Below, piece after piece: positions 26,480 to 36,518 of a stretch of 51,517 bases of DNA (position 1 is the first letter of the stretch; every line of letters starts with the position of its first letter). The stretch lies in assembly GCA_028066245.1 (NCBI GenBank), contig JALCBR010000024.1, forward strand, positions 1 to 51,517, in the 5' to 3' direction. The notes under the pieces are model-generated. The model worked only from the letters and a program-made list of their open reading frames with translations, was not told the DNA's origin and did not search any database. Origin of the DNA: Pirellulales bacterium (GTDB lineage: Bacteria > Planctomycetota > Planctomycetia > Pirellulales > S012-138). Both the position numbers and the translations under genes were made by a program.

Positions 26480-29400
26480 ATGAGACACGTCACTAAGCAC
26501 ATCGTTTTCTTTTCGCTCTCACTTTGCCTGCTAGTTAGCGCAACGGGCACCTTTGCCGTTGCACAAAATGTGAGCCAACCCGGGCAGACGCCACGACCGC
26601 GAGAACCTCAAGTTGCTGCGGCCTCGGATGAAGCCGCGCGGGCAATCAGCGGGTTTCAGTTGCCAGATGGACTGGCCGTGAAGCTTTACGCAGCTGAACC
26701 GCTGATCGCCAATCCCGTGGCATTCTGCTTCGATGAGCAAGGCCGATTGTTCGTGGCGGAGACTTTCCGTCAGGAGCGTGGCGTCGAAGACAACCGCAAC
26801 CACATGAATTGGCTGGACGATGAAATCGCCGCGGAAACCGTCGCGGAAAGACTTGAGGTCTTCCGCAAGTATCTCGGCGACGATGTGATGAAGTACACCC
26901 TGCACGATGATCGCATCCGCGTGCTCTTGGATAGCGACAATGACGGTGTGGCGGATCAGTCAACCGTGTTCGCCAACGGGTTCAACAATATCGCCGATGG
27001 CACAGGCGCCGGCGTGCTCGCACACAAAGGCAACCTGTACTACACGTGTATCCCCAAGCTCTTGTTGCTACGAGATGATAACAATGACAACGCCGCCGAA
27101 GTTCGCAAGACGCTGCAAGACGGTTATGGGGTGCATGTCGCTTTTCGCGGGCATGATCTGCATGGCTTAACGCTGGGACCGGATGGGCGACTCTACTTCT
27201 CCATTGGTGATCGCGGGTTCAATGTGCCAACGCCGGAAGGCCGTGTCGCGGAACCTCATACTGGAGCGGTCCTGCGATGCAACCTTGATGGTACGGGGCT
27301 GGAGATCTTCGCTTATGGGCTGCGGAATCCGCAGGAATTGGCTTTCGATGACTACGGGAACTTGTTCACAGGCGAAAACAACTCGGACTCCGGCGACCGT
27401 GCCCGCTGGGTCTACGTGATGCAAGGAGCGGACAGCGGCTGGCGGATGAGTTTTCAGTACTTCCGTGACCGTGGTCCTTGGAATCAAGAAAAGCTCTGGT
27501 ATCCGGCGTTTCCGGAACAGGCATCCAACATTGTTCCGCCGATTGCCAACTTTGCCGATGGACCTTCCGGCCTGACATACTATCCAGGCACAGGATTGGG
27601 TGACGAATACCTGGAGACTTTCTTCCTATGCGATTTCCGTGGCGCGTCCAGATCAAGTGGCGTGCGGACCATTCAAGTTGAACCGAAGGGAGCAGGCTTT
27701 GCCATCAGTCATGATGATCGCCTCATCTGGAGGATCCTGGCGACGGATATCGAGTTTGGCCCGCGCGGAGGAGCATACATCAGCGATTGGGTCAATGGGT
27801 GGGAGGGCATCGGCAAGGGGCGGATCTACAAAGTTGAAAACCCAGCAATCGCCGAGGGTGAGTTAGTCTCTCAAGTTGATGCTTTGCTCGCGGCTGAGTT
27901 TTCGAGAAGCGCGATCGCCGACTTGACGCCCTTGTTGGCTCATGCAGACCGACGCGTACGAATCAAGGCGCAATACGAACTGGCCGCACGTGAACCGGCC
28001 CGCGCTGTCGAGGCATTCACGGAAGCAGCCAGCGGTTCGGTAGCCCGTGAAGAACCGGCCAGTACCCGCCTGGCGCTCATCTCACGCCTGCACGGGCTGT
28101 GGGGAATGGGGCAAGTTGCGCGTCGGTCGGAATCCGCTTCCCACCGTGCCGATATCGCCATGCAACTGGCAGCATTCCTGCGTGACGATGATCTTGAAGT
28201 TCGCGCCAATGCTGCCCGCACGCTGGCCGACTGCGCAAACGTGCTTGGCAAGCGCGCCAACGTCGAGGGCGAAGCTTGCAGCATCGACCTCGCGCTTGAC
28301 GAAGTGACCGAGGCGCTTGTTGAACGCTTGAAGGATGACAGCCCGCGCGTTCAATCACTCGCCGCAACGGCATTGGGAGCTTATGCAGGCTCGTCAGCGA
28401 TACAGCCGTTACTGGAGTTACTGAACCGCAACGCCGATGCCGATCCGTTTCTGCGTCACGCCGCGGTGATGGGGCTGGTGGGAATTGGCGACGCTGACAC
28501 GTTTGTTTCCCTGGCGGGTGAGACGCCAAACTCGCTCTCGGTATCGCAGCGGCGTGGTTTGTTGCTTGCGCTGCGGCGATTGCGCGACTCGCGTGTGCGT
28601 CTGTTTCTACGAGATGCCGATCCGAGCTTGATCACAGACGCCGCGCGAGCCATCAATGACGAACCGATTGACGACGCGACGGCAGACCTGGCGGAGTTGA
28701 TCTCCCAACCCGGCTTGCCAGAACCTGCACTGCGGCGGGCTCTCAACGCCAGCCTACGGTTGCGAACAAGGGGTCACGCCGCTGCGGTTGCGCGATTCGC
28801 CGGCAATTCACAAGCCACACCGGCAATGCGCCGCGAAGCGATCGCCATCCTAGAGCAATGGCCGCAAGCTCCGCAGCGGGATCGTGTCATGGGTCTTTGG
28901 CATCGCCAACTTTTTGACGCGCCGCCCAGCCGGGCTGATGTTGCGGAAGTTGTGCGGCCACACTTGGCGAGCATGCTTGCCAGCGACAAAGACGTTCGCG
29001 ACGCCACCGCAAAATTGATCGCCTCGCTCCGCATCGGAGCAGCAGGTGACCTGCTCGTCGCATTGTTCACCGATTCAAATCAACCCGCCACAACGCGAGC
29101 AACGGCGCTGTCGGCGCTCTTTCATTTGGAAGATGATCGCGCACGGCAGGCCCTCCCAACTGCATTTCAAGACGACTCCGCCACGGTGCGCATCGCGGCG
29201 CTTGAGCAAGCATCAGAGCATCATCCGCAGCTGGCGATGAGGCATCTTCCTGCGGCGCTGACAAGCCAGAACATCCAAGAGCGGCAGACCGCCTTGACAA
29301 GTTTGGCGCAGCTCGAATTGCCTGATGCGGCAAAGCTGCTGGAGAGTTGGGCGGAGCGTTTGGCGGGCAATGATGTCGAACCAGAACTGCGACTCGATGT

Positions 29401-29935
29401 CTATTTGGCAGCCAAGTCAAAACAAGACACTGGCACCATCGCCGCATTTGTCGAAACGTATGACGCTTCGCGTGATGCCAACAACCCGTTGGCTCCTTTT
29501 GCGGAGACGCTTCATGGTGGTGACGCGGAACGCGGCGAAGAGATCTTCTTCAATCGGCTGGACTTGTCTTGCCAGCGATGCCACACGATTGACGGACGTG
29601 GCGGCGCCATCGGCCCAGACCTTTCCAAGATCGCGGAAAAACGGGATCGCAAATATCTCTTGGAATCGCTGGTTGCGCCTAATGAGAAGATCGCTGAGAA
29701 CTACGAATCACTGGTTATCGAAACGGTCGATGGCCGCGTCCTCAGCGGGATTCTCAAGGAAGAGACGGAGTCGTCCGTTCGCTTGCAGACCGCGGAAGGA
29801 AACATACTGGTTGTGGCAAAGTCGGACATCGAGTTCCGCGATGCCGGACAATCTGCGATGCCCAATGACCTGACAGACAAGATCAGCTTGCGAGAATTGC
29901 GCGATCTGATCGAGTTTCTAGCGGGCAGGAAATAG
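26480..29935 (+). CDS. PVC-type secreted haem protein: propeller, HEAT repeats and CxxCH domain
   Basis: The 1151-residue protein has a signal peptide (IVFFSLSLCLLVSATGTFAVAQ). A sugar-dehydrogenase-like propeller spans about residues 50-450 (FQLPDGLAVKLYAAEPLIANPV, then LHGLTLGPDGRLYFSIGDRG and YGLRNPQELAFDDYG). HEAT-like helical repeats fill about residues 470-1000. The C-terminal domain contains one cytochrome c motif, CQRCH at 1031-1035, followed by GGAIGPDLSKIAEKRDRKYLLESL. This order is the membrane-bound dehydrogenase/PVC haem-binding type found in Planctomycetota. It probably oxidises a sugar or polyol outside the cytoplasm and passes electrons to its own haem. The distal Met ligand could not be placed with confidence. 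Confidence 0.88.
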   Translation: MRHVTKHIVFFSLSLCLLVSATGTFAVAQNVSQPGQTPRPREPQVAAASDEAARAISGFQLPDGLAVKLYAAEPLIANPVAFCFDEQGRLFVAETFRQERGVEDNRNHMNWLDDEIAAETVAERLEVFRKYLGDDVMKYTLHDDRIRVLLDSDNDGVADQSTVFANGFNNIADGTGAGVLAHKGNLYYTCIPKLLLLRDDNNDNAAEVRKTLQDGYGVHVAFRGHDLHGLTLGPDGRLYFSIGDRGFNVPTPEGRVAEPHTGAVLRCNLDGTGLEIFAYGLRNPQELAFDDYGNLFTGENNSDSGDRARWVYVMQGADSGWRMSFQYFRDRGPWNQEKLWYPAFPEQASNIVPPIANFADGPSGLTYYPGTGLGDEYLETFFLCDFRGASRSSGVRTIQVEPKGAGFAISHDDRLIWRILATDIEFGPRGGAYISDWVNGWEGIGKGRIYKVENPAIAEGELVSQVDALLAAEFSRSAIADLTPLLAHADRRVRIKAQYELAAREPARAVEAFTEAASGSVAREEPASTRLALISRLHGLWGMGQVARRSESASHRADIAMQLAAFLRDDDLEVRANAARTLADCANVLGKRANVEGEACSIDLALDEVTEALVERLKDDSPRVQSLAATALGAYAGSSAIQPLLELLNRNADADPFLRHAAVMGLVGIGDADTFVSLAGETPNSLSVSQRRGLLLALRRLRDSRVRLFLRDADPSLITDAARAINDEPIDDATADLAELISQPGLPEPALRRALNASLRLRTRGHAAAVARFAGNSQATPAMRREAIAILEQWPQAPQRDRVMGLWHRQLFDAPPSRADVAEVVRPHLASMLASDKDVRDATAKLIASLRIGAAGDLLVALFTDSNQPATTRATALSALFHLEDDRARQALPTAFQDDSATVRIAALEQASEHHPQLAMRHLPAALTSQNIQERQTALTSLAQLELPDAAKLLESWAERLAGNDVEPELRLDVYLAAKSKQDTGTIAAFVETYDASRDANNPLAPFAETLHGGDAERGEEIFFNRLDLSCQRCHTIDGRGGAIGPDLSKIAEKRDRKYLLESLVAPNEKIAENYESLVIETVDGRVLSGILKEETESSVRLQTAEGNILVVAKSDIEFRDAGQSAMPNDLTDKISLRELRDLIEFLAGRK

Positions 29936-29975
29936 CCGACATCGCCGGTATGTTGTGTCGAAATAAGTGCAGCGA

Positions 29976-31166
29976 CTATTGAATCTTCAATCCGGGAATG
30001 GCCGCACGGAGCTTGGCAATGCCTTCGTCGGTAACTCCTTTGTGCGCTGCGTGGCGTAGTCGCAGCACCTTCAGCGTTTTGTACTTGGCCAGCCCCGCCA
30101 ACGCCTCGTCATTCATGTGAGGCGTGATGATGGTCAATTCTTCCAGGTGATCAAAATCCGGCAACGAGAGCACGCCTGCTGGTGTGATACTGTTGTCGGA
30201 AATGTAGAGTTCCCGCAACTCCTTAAACGGCGCCAAATGTGGAAGCGTTTCATCGCTGATCATCGAGTTGTTGATATTGAGTACGCGGAGCTTTGTCAGC
30301 GGCGCCCACGACTTGACGACCTCCGTATCGACCTGCGTGTGCGGTGTCCACAGCAATTCCAGATTGGTCAGTTTGGCGAATTCGTGAAAAGCCGGCGCCG
30401 CTTGCTGGGCATTGGCCACACGCAGCCATTTAAGTTTGCTAAGCCGACAGATCGCGGGGATGCTCTCTGCCGTAATTCGCGTTCGTCCGATATCCAACTG
30501 AGTCAGATTTTCCAGCTTGTCTAAGTGCGAGAACGTCTCGTCCGTGACTTGAGTGTAGCGCAAGTCTAGGTTTTCCAGACTCTTGATCTCCAGCACGTGC
30601 TGCATGCCGGCGTCCGTCGTCGAATTCGGCAATGTGATCCGCGTCAACTGAGGGAACTGCTTGAGCAATGCCAGGCCATCATCGGTCACTCGGCTTCCGG
30701 CGAGAAGCAGCACCCGCAAGCCTTTGAGTTCCGTCAACTGCTTGAGTCCTTCGTCGCCGACGCGTGTTTGGGAGAGACTGAGGGCTTCCAGGTGCTTGAG
30801 CTTCTTGACGATCTGCATACCGTCATCATCAATAGCATTGGGCAAGTCCAGAGCGAGAATCGTTTGTAGCGTCTCCAAGTAGACCAGGTCTTCCGTCCAC
30901 GCTTTGCTGCCGAACAGGCTGACGGTAACCGGTTGATTGTGTTCGTCGTACTCGATCACGCCACCGAGGATCTCAATCGCCTCGAGAGGTGTCTCCGCCT
31001 GTTTGGCGCGTTGTCGGGTGTCATCCTGCGCGTCCGCCGGGGCAGCAAGAAAAAGTACGGACAGCAGCGGTGCGAGCAAGCGCGCGGACTGGAGGGGATC
31101 GTTCTTCCTGGAATGCAGTTGAACGGCATCACCTTTGCCATGGAGACCTGTTGTTGGTTCGTTCAT
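29976..31166 (-). CDS. Secreted leucine-rich-repeat protein
   Basis: From the ATG at 31166 the protein has 396 residues. A hydrophobic export segment (LLAPLLSVLFLAAPADAQ) lies about 30 residues in, so the signal peptide is either preceded by a long n-region or starts later. Repeats of about 24 residues follow from residue 100, with consensus LxxLxxLxLxxTxVTDxGL; clear examples are HLEALSLSQTRVGDEGLKQL, NLDLRYTQVTDETFSHL and LRELYISDNSITPAGVL. This is the internalin-like LRR type, which makes a curved binding surface. No enzyme domain is attached. The frame is open up to 31247. Confidence 0.8.
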   Translation of the reverse strand: MNEPTTGLHGKGDAVQLHSRKNDPLQSARLLAPLLSVLFLAAPADAQDDTRQRAKQAETPLEAIEILGGVIEYDEHNQPVTVSLFGSKAWTEDLVYLETLQTILALDLPNAIDDDGMQIVKKLKHLEALSLSQTRVGDEGLKQLTELKGLRVLLLAGSRVTDDGLALLKQFPQLTRITLPNSTTDAGMQHVLEIKSLENLDLRYTQVTDETFSHLDKLENLTQLDIGRTRITAESIPAICRLSKLKWLRVANAQQAAPAFHEFAKLTNLELLWTPHTQVDTEVVKSWAPLTKLRVLNINNSMISDETLPHLAPFKELRELYISDNSITPAGVLSLPDFDHLEELTIITPHMNDEALAGLAKYKTLKVLRLRHAAHKGVTDEGIAKLRAAIPGLKIQ

Positions 31167-31547
31167 GTTCGCTTGAGGGGATGAGAGCACCGGGGCGTCG
31201 CCTGGTTGAATCTTGTTGATCGAATTCGAGAAAAACACGCAGGTCATATGACCCTACGCATACCGAACGGAAACTGATTGTCTTAAATCATATTCCCGCA
31301 CTCCGCACCCGCCAAACATAGTTTGATGCCCCAAGAGTATTCTTGGGCGCTTGTTATTGAGGACTGCGCTGTCGATGGACCTGACACCAAATTCAGAACA
31401 GCCACGTTTTGCGGCATTTGCTAGCACGACAGCAGGTTCACGTTCCGCGCAGCCGTCAATAAGCTGTTCGCTACGATATCGGAGGCGGATATCGGTTTCC
31501 CGTGCAGTCGTTCCACGTGACCGCTGCGATCACGTTACAATTGGGCC
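31167..31547. other. Intergenic region between the LRR and DUF309 genes
   Basis: About 380 bases with divergent genes on either side. No conserved gene or repeat is visible; short frames here have no domain features. Confidence 0.3.
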
Positions 31548-32075
31548 ATGCCGGAACGATTTCTTCCTGACGAGCCTTTTCCCCCGTACTCCTACGTACC
31601 GGGCAAGTTTCCTCACCCCATCCGCGATCCGTCAGGGTACTCTTACGGCAAGGAGGATCCGTCTACTGACGTGCCAGATTCCATCGCCTGGCAAGAGTGT
31701 CGGGTGTATCTCCGCGGCATCGACCTCTTCAACGCTGGGTATTACTGGGAAGCGCACGAAGCTTGGGAACAAGCCTGGCATGCGTGTGGACGTACGGGAC
31801 GAGATGCGGATTTCTTCAAGGGCTTGATCAAGCTTGCCGCGGCTGGCGTAAAAGCCAGGGAAGCCAATACGGCAGGAGCCGTGCGCCATGCTCGGCGGGC
31901 GCACCAACTCCTCAATGGCGTGGCCGAAGCGTTGGCGATAGACGAGACAAGTGTGCGTCACTTTGGGCTGAACCTTGTGGAGGTTGTGACGTTTGCCGGC
32001 AACCTAGTGAAAGACTCCACAGTGTTGTTGCCAAGCGGACCAGCGTTTTCGTTGATGCCGACGGCGGAAACCTAG
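31548..32075 (+). CDS. DUF309-family protein
   Basis: The 175-residue protein has the DUF309 core at about residues 48-130: GIDLFNAGYYWEAHEAWEQAWH and FFKGLIKLAAAGVKAREANTAGAVRHARRA. The paired helices with conserved EAHExxE and GLIxLAAA motifs define this family of small all-helical proteins of unknown biochemical function. An N-terminal Pro/Tyr-rich stretch of about 40 residues precedes the domain. It faces the membrane-protein gene on the minus strand, with 61 bases between the stops. Confidence 0.85.
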   Translation: MPERFLPDEPFPPYSYVPGKFPHPIRDPSGYSYGKEDPSTDVPDSIAWQECRVYLRGIDLFNAGYYWEAHEAWEQAWHACGRTGRDADFFKGLIKLAAAGVKAREANTAGAVRHARRAHQLLNGVAEALAIDETSVRHFGLNLVEVVTFAGNLVKDSTVLLPSGPAFSLMPTAET

Positions 32076-32136
32076 CAACCGTTGATTCTCTCAACAGGCG
32101 ATAAGCACTTTCTCGCCTCACGTACGATCGACCTGT

Positions 32137-33000
32137 CTACGCCTTTGACGGTTGATGCTCGTGGGAATCATGGCGGTCGCGGAAGTATCTCGCAGCCAGG
32201 AACTTCATGTGTGAGTGATCGCGGCGAGTCCGTTCTCGGAGAAAATGTTTGGGGCGTAGCAGAGCGGACTGATTGAGCGTGTAGCAAAGATTGAGCACGC
32301 TGACAAAAGCCAATGGCTGCACCAATGTGACAGACAGGTCCAACCTCTCCAGCGCGAACAAGTCCGGACGATAAGACACGCCTAACAATACTGGCAAATA
32401 CGTCATTGTGATGGCAAAGACCGGAGCCAGTATGGCCACGACCGCCATTGCGGATGATGACCTTGCCTTGGCTGCAACGACGACCGCAAACGCCAGGAAG
32501 TAGTACGTCACTGCGATTTGAAGCGGTCCCAAGCCATGGAATCCCCAAGCCTTCCTCTCCATCTGCCAGATGCGGGGGTCATCTAATTGAGAGAAATCTC
32601 GGAACAACCAAATCCCCAATCCCAACAACAACGCCAAGGCGGTCATCGATTGCAGCGTATCGCCCAAACCCCACTGGTACAGCTTTCTGCGATGGTAGCG
32701 TTTGCTCCGCAGGATCAAGGGATAGATGAGCGAACAAGTTAGCGAAGTCAGCACAACCAAGTAAGTCACAACGCGGATGCCAAACCGCGCAGCTTCATTC
32801 TGGTTGAATTCCGATTCGAGACCGGTGATGTCACCAGTCGGCGCTAAGAGCACTGTCGCCGCCAGGCAAATCAACGCACCGCCGAAGAGCACGCGGGGGA
32901 CAAGTCTCGGCGCGCCAAAGAATGGCAACAACGCCGCGCAGGCAACAAGCGCAAGAGCAAAGGCATCCAGAATTGCCTCAAAAGTCTTCTCCAGGCCCAT
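32137..33000 (-). CDS. Polytopic membrane protein of unknown function
   Basis: The 287-residue protein has about seven hydrophobic segments, including AFALALVACAALLPFFGA, VLFGGALICLAATVLLAP, VVTYLVVLTSLTCSLIYPLIL, MTALALLLGLGIWLF and MAVVAILAPVFAITMTYLPVLLG. The C-terminal tail is cytoplasmic-like and basic, with several His residues (RDHSHMKF, RHDSHEHQ). I do not recognise a family. A transporter or sensor are both possible. Confidence 0.65.
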   Translation of the reverse strand: MGLEKTFEAILDAFALALVACAALLPFFGAPRLVPRVLFGGALICLAATVLLAPTGDITGLESEFNQNEAARFGIRVVTYLVVLTSLTCSLIYPLILRSKRYHRRKLYQWGLGDTLQSMTALALLLGLGIWLFRDFSQLDDPRIWQMERKAWGFHGLGPLQIAVTYYFLAFAVVVAAKARSSSAMAVVAILAPVFAITMTYLPVLLGVSYRPDLFALERLDLSVTLVQPLAFVSVLNLCYTLNQSALLRPKHFLRERTRRDHSHMKFLAARYFRDRHDSHEHQPSKA

Positions 33001-33359
33001 TCACCCCTTCCTCACCGACGCGTGGTCTTCGCGTTGCTCGCGCCACCTCGAATTGAAGCCCCATGCAAATCCAGACGGTGAATCGTAATTGATTGCTCAG
33101 CCGTTTTCACTTGAATTCTCATCTTCGTGAAATTCGCGGATGACTTGACAGCGTCCGTTTGGCGAGCGTAACAGCAATCGGACAGGCGCTCGGGAATAGG
33201 CGCGATTCATCATCGCTCAAAACTTCTGTTCTGGGAGAATAAGGGCAATCAAACCGGTTCGCCCAAAGATTCCGCTGAACGAGCTGAACTTACGTCAAAC
33301 AAACAATCCGCGGTGCGTTCTTGTACGGATCATGCTTGAGGGTAGCGGTTGGGTATCGG
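33001..33359. other. Gene-free stretch upstream of the membrane-protein gene
   Basis: About 360 bases with no recognisable gene. It lies upstream of the membrane protein and downstream of the small anchored-protein gene, all on the minus strand. No strong hairpin was found. Confidence 0.3.
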
Positions 33360-33902
33360 CTACTGCGGCAATCTCCACTTGAAACGCTCTCCAAAAAAGA
33401 CCGCGGAGACGTCTGTAGGCGGACTGAACGGCTCGGTCCGCATTTGCAGTGTTTTGTAGACCAGCGTTTCCGTCCCTTCGGCTGTGTTGTCAGGAACCGC
33501 CACAGGGTTGGTCCAGAAATCGCTGAGACGGCTCCGGAAATTCTCCACAGGAGTTGGGCCCCATTCGCTGGCGCTGAAATCGATCTTGCCTTGGGGATTG
33601 CGAAACACGATCTCGCCGTTGTCGCCCCGCGGTTGTCCCAACTTCTCAACAAGGAACAACGCAGACACATAGTGCACGAGGTTTTCGTCGTGCGACTCTA
33701 AGATGACCCCGTTTTGGATGCCACGAAAGGTCACTCCGTGATTGACACTCAATAACGTCACTCGAACGTTGTCACCGGACTGCAAGGGGCGCGTTGGGCG
33801 TTCTGCACGCGACTCCTGAACGGATGATTCACTGGAGAGATCCGACACAACGAAGCCTATGACAATGACGCCGCTGGCAATACCAAGTAAGAGTGATCTC
33901 AT
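33360..33902 (-). CDS. Membrane-anchored protein of unknown function
   Basis: The 180-residue protein has one N-terminal hydrophobic segment (LLLGIASGVIVIGFVVSDL) and an exported remainder without cysteine. The body is mostly beta (NVRVTLLSVNHGVTFRGIQNG, IVFRNPQGKIDFSASEWGP) and matches no family I know. It begins 48 bases after the DsbD-like frame on the same strand, so it is likely the last gene of that transcription unit. Confidence 0.6.
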   Translation of the reverse strand: MRSLLLGIASGVIVIGFVVSDLSSESSVQESRAERPTRPLQSGDNVRVTLLSVNHGVTFRGIQNGVILESHDENLVHYVSALFLVEKLGQPRGDNGEIVFRNPQGKIDFSASEWGPTPVENFRSRLSDFWTNPVAVPDNTAEGTETLVYKTLQMRTEPFSPPTDVSAVFFGERFKWRLPQ

Positions 33903-33950
33903 ACGAACTCCTCTTAAAAATCTAAAGAAAACTGCGAGCTATTCGGTTGC

Positions 33951-34715
33951 TCAGCGCGATTGGAGCGCTTCTTTCGCACGCGCGGCGGCCACGTCAACGC
34001 GTATCGGGAAACTGGCTTCGGCGGGCGGTAGACAAACCCGTTGGTTACACACTTGGTAACGAACGTTTGCAGTAATTGACTGCTCACCGATCTCAGCATC
34101 GTTACTCACACGCAACACTTGAGTAAACACCACCCCTTGGCCGACGTAGATTTCTTCGAGTCCTTGAAACGCAGGCTCTGGAACCGCTAGCTCTCCGTTC
34201 AGTTTCAAACTCTTGGGGAGCTCAAATCGTACGCTCAAGGGAATCATGGCTCCCACATTCTGTTTCGTAGCTGCGTACACGTGCCAACCCTCTTGGATGT
34301 CCAACCTTAATTGAATGTTGAATTCTGATCCTGAGTTGACACGAAGCGACTTCGTTACTGTGAGCGTCACTGGGCCAACAGTCTTTTTGTTTTGATCTTT
34401 AACCTCGGTTGCGCTGCTAGTCTCTTTCATTCGATCCGTTCCATGGCTGTCCCGGCCTGGAGGACTACCTTTACCTCGCTTTCCGCGGGCGTTCATATCA
34501 GGCGAATTCTCGCCAAGACCGTTTCTCTTCTTGCCTAGAAATACGTAGAGCCTTCCTTGGTGCCGCATCGTCAACCAATGTTCTTTCCCCTCAGCATAAA
34601 GGCGACCGACCGTCTTGTCCCAATAGTCCTGATTGAGCTTCAACATGTCGCGCAACTTATCGTCAGAAAACGCATCGCCAAATTGATTTTGAAGGGACTC
34701 AAGCGTCGGGCGCAC
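33951..34715 (-). pseudogene. Second half of a split FG-GAP/DsbD gene: DsbD-alpha-like domain
   Basis: This 254-codon stretch is in the same frame as the upstream FG-GAP gene; only the TGA at 34716-34718 separates them, and the first codon here is GTG. Its start (TLESLQNQFGDAFSDDKL and WLTMRHQGRLYVFLGKK) looks like a continuation of the FG-GAP protein rather than a new N-terminus. Residues about 120-250 form a DsbD-alpha-type immunoglobulin domain with GWHVYAATKQN and the redox cysteine pair in YQVCNQRVCLPP. That domain works in the periplasm, yet this half has no signal peptide of its own, so as a separate protein it would be misplaced. Read-through or translational restart are alternatives to a true nonsense mutation. 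Confidence 0.7.
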
Positions 34716-35993
34716 TCAAGGGGGATATAAACCCGGATCCTTTCCCGCACTTTGAACTTCCGTGACGTCCTCCCATTGCCAAGACAGTTCGGGCGAAAAA
34801 TCACCGCCGTTCACGGTGGCAACACTTGCTCCTACCAACAAATCGAGTACTCCGTCACGATTCCAATCATCAACGTAGACGCGTGTTCCACTGCCTGGAA
34901 GCGCCTTCAGCCCATCTTTCGTGGGCAACAAATCTTCCCCCGGATGGAAACGAAGCCCATCATCCGTGATGACTCCGCGAAAAAACGCGACCGCCATACT
35001 CTGAACTGATCGGTAGTCATCGGTCGCTAAGATGTCGAGGATACCGTCGCCGTTCCAATCGACGACAAACATTTGGGTTTTGGCGCTCCCGGCCGGCATC
35101 GCCATCCCAAATCCTTCAGAATTGGTTAACTCTTCACTCTGGCGAACCCGCGTTCGCAAAGGCTTTCCATGAATGTCCAGCAGCAATCTGCGCCGCGCAA
35201 ATTTTGGGTTGCGCTTGTCTCCCACGTTCTCGCTAACACGCAATGCGCTTCCACCAACGAATAAATCGAAATCGCCATCACCATCGAAGTCTCCGAAACT
35301 TGCCGACGAGTAGTTCCAATAGTCAAAGCTCTCTAACTCATCGAAGTCCTCGCCTCCTCTTTGCAAACGATTGGCAGCAGGGTTTCCTTCCTGCTCAAGT
35401 TTGACGCGAGGCAAGAAACCAGTTGCACTTCCTCGAAACCAACTGATCTCACCAGGATGGTATTGCCCCGTGATGATATCCAGCATGCCATCATCATTCA
35501 GATCAACAAACTGTGGCGTGAAACCAATACAACACCATTGAGGCACTTCAATCACATCTCCACTTGTATCGCGCGCATAAGAATATGTACTCGTGAACTT
35601 AGGCGCCGCGTCTGTCCCAACATTCAAGTAGACTCGAATCGCCGACCCGGCTTCTCCGGCAGGGAACCCATTACTTTCCGTCTTGGTTGCAAAGTCACCC
35701 AACAAAAGATCGCGCCTTCCATCTCCATCCCAGTCCCAAAGCGCTGGCGCGATCAACCCATGCTTCGTCGTTTGAACGGGTTTGGCTCCACCGAGAATCA
35801 GTAAGGGGCGCTCAAGTTTCGGTGTTCCCGCAATTTCGGGATCGATGAATTCGGGAAACCCCATTTCACCTTCATGCACCTGAGCATTTAAAAGCAACGG
35901 AGTTAGCACACAAATTACAAGCGAAATGAGGAAACGCGCGGCGTGCCTTCCCGGACAAACAACGCCGCATGTAAAGAGGGAAAGATCGTTCAT
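34716..35993 (-). CDS. Secreted FG-GAP/VCBS-repeat protein (first half of a split gene)
   Basis: From the ATG at 35993 the frame gives 425 residues with a signal peptide (FLISLVICVLTPLLLNAQ). It carries at least five calcium-binding FG-GAP repeats: WDWDGDGRRDLLLGDF, VDLNDDGMLDIITGQY, GDFDGDGDFDLFVGGS, VDWNGDGILDILATDD and DDWNRDGVLDLLVGAS, each with the DxDxDGxxD loop. Such propellers bind ligands or partner proteins outside the cell. The frame stops at TGA 34716-34718, after DPGLYPP, and continues without shift into the DsbD-alpha-like part, so the intact ancestor had about 680 residues. Confidence 0.85.
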   Translation of the reverse strand: MNDLSLFTCGVVCPGRHAARFLISLVICVLTPLLLNAQVHEGEMGFPEFIDPEIAGTPKLERPLLILGGAKPVQTTKHGLIAPALWDWDGDGRRDLLLGDFATKTESNGFPAGEAGSAIRVYLNVGTDAAPKFTSTYSYARDTSGDVIEVPQWCCIGFTPQFVDLNDDGMLDIITGQYHPGEISWFRGSATGFLPRVKLEQEGNPAANRLQRGGEDFDELESFDYWNYSSASFGDFDGDGDFDLFVGGSALRVSENVGDKRNPKFARRRLLLDIHGKPLRTRVRQSEELTNSEGFGMAMPAGSAKTQMFVVDWNGDGILDILATDDYRSVQSMAVAFFRGVITDDGLRFHPGEDLLPTKDGLKALPGSGTRVYVDDWNRDGVLDLLVGASVATVNGGDFSPELSWQWEDVTEVQSAGKDPGLYPP

Positions 35994-36518
35994 TTCGAGT
36001 TCCAAGAAATGCACTAGGTTAGGCAACCCCTACTAATTCGCAGCTTTTGCGAAGAGCCCAGAAGAGCTTGTTCCCGACGAAAAGGTCAACCCATCCTGGC
36101 ACAGAACCCCAGCGGCTTCAATCATTGTGTTTCTGATGATCAGTCCAGGGAGTTTCCAAACGGAAGACAGGAAATTTCGGCACTTTGCGTTTGAGGGGGA
36201 ATCCTATTGCCCTCTGCGCGGCCCTGGCCTGCCGCCGACATTGATGAAGCTAGACATCGCAGGATGACGTGGTCGTGTCCATTTGGCCAGCGGACTAGCA
36301 ATCGGACTGTGCAGCTCGTCTCTGCTCGAGGGAGCGAACATCAATGCTCGCCAACCCGAAAGACGCGCGCCACTCGCCCAAAGTCGTTTTGAAAGAGTGG
36401 CCACCGGCCTTGGAATTGCCACAGCCAAATGATCGCGAATAACCACCGTTTCTGGATCGTGACAACGCGTTCCTGAATTGACGAGGAACGCACGCTCCGA
36501 CAGGTCAGCCATCAGTGG
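35994..36518. other. Gene-free region between the FG-GAP and DUF427 genes
   Basis: About 525 bases. The only frame of size (36204-36512, minus) shows no domain and is unlikely to be a gene. I see no transposase remnant, palindrome or tandem repeat. Confidence 0.3.

Noticed and set aside
34716-34718. Selenocysteine at the in-frame TGA
   Set aside because: The TGA is in a linker, not at a redox motif, and TGA serves as a normal stop for other genes here; no SECIS-like hairpin was evident directly after it.
36204-36512. 102-codon minus-strand frame, possible transposase remnant
   Set aside because: No DDE or other transposase motif and no terminal repeats could be found.
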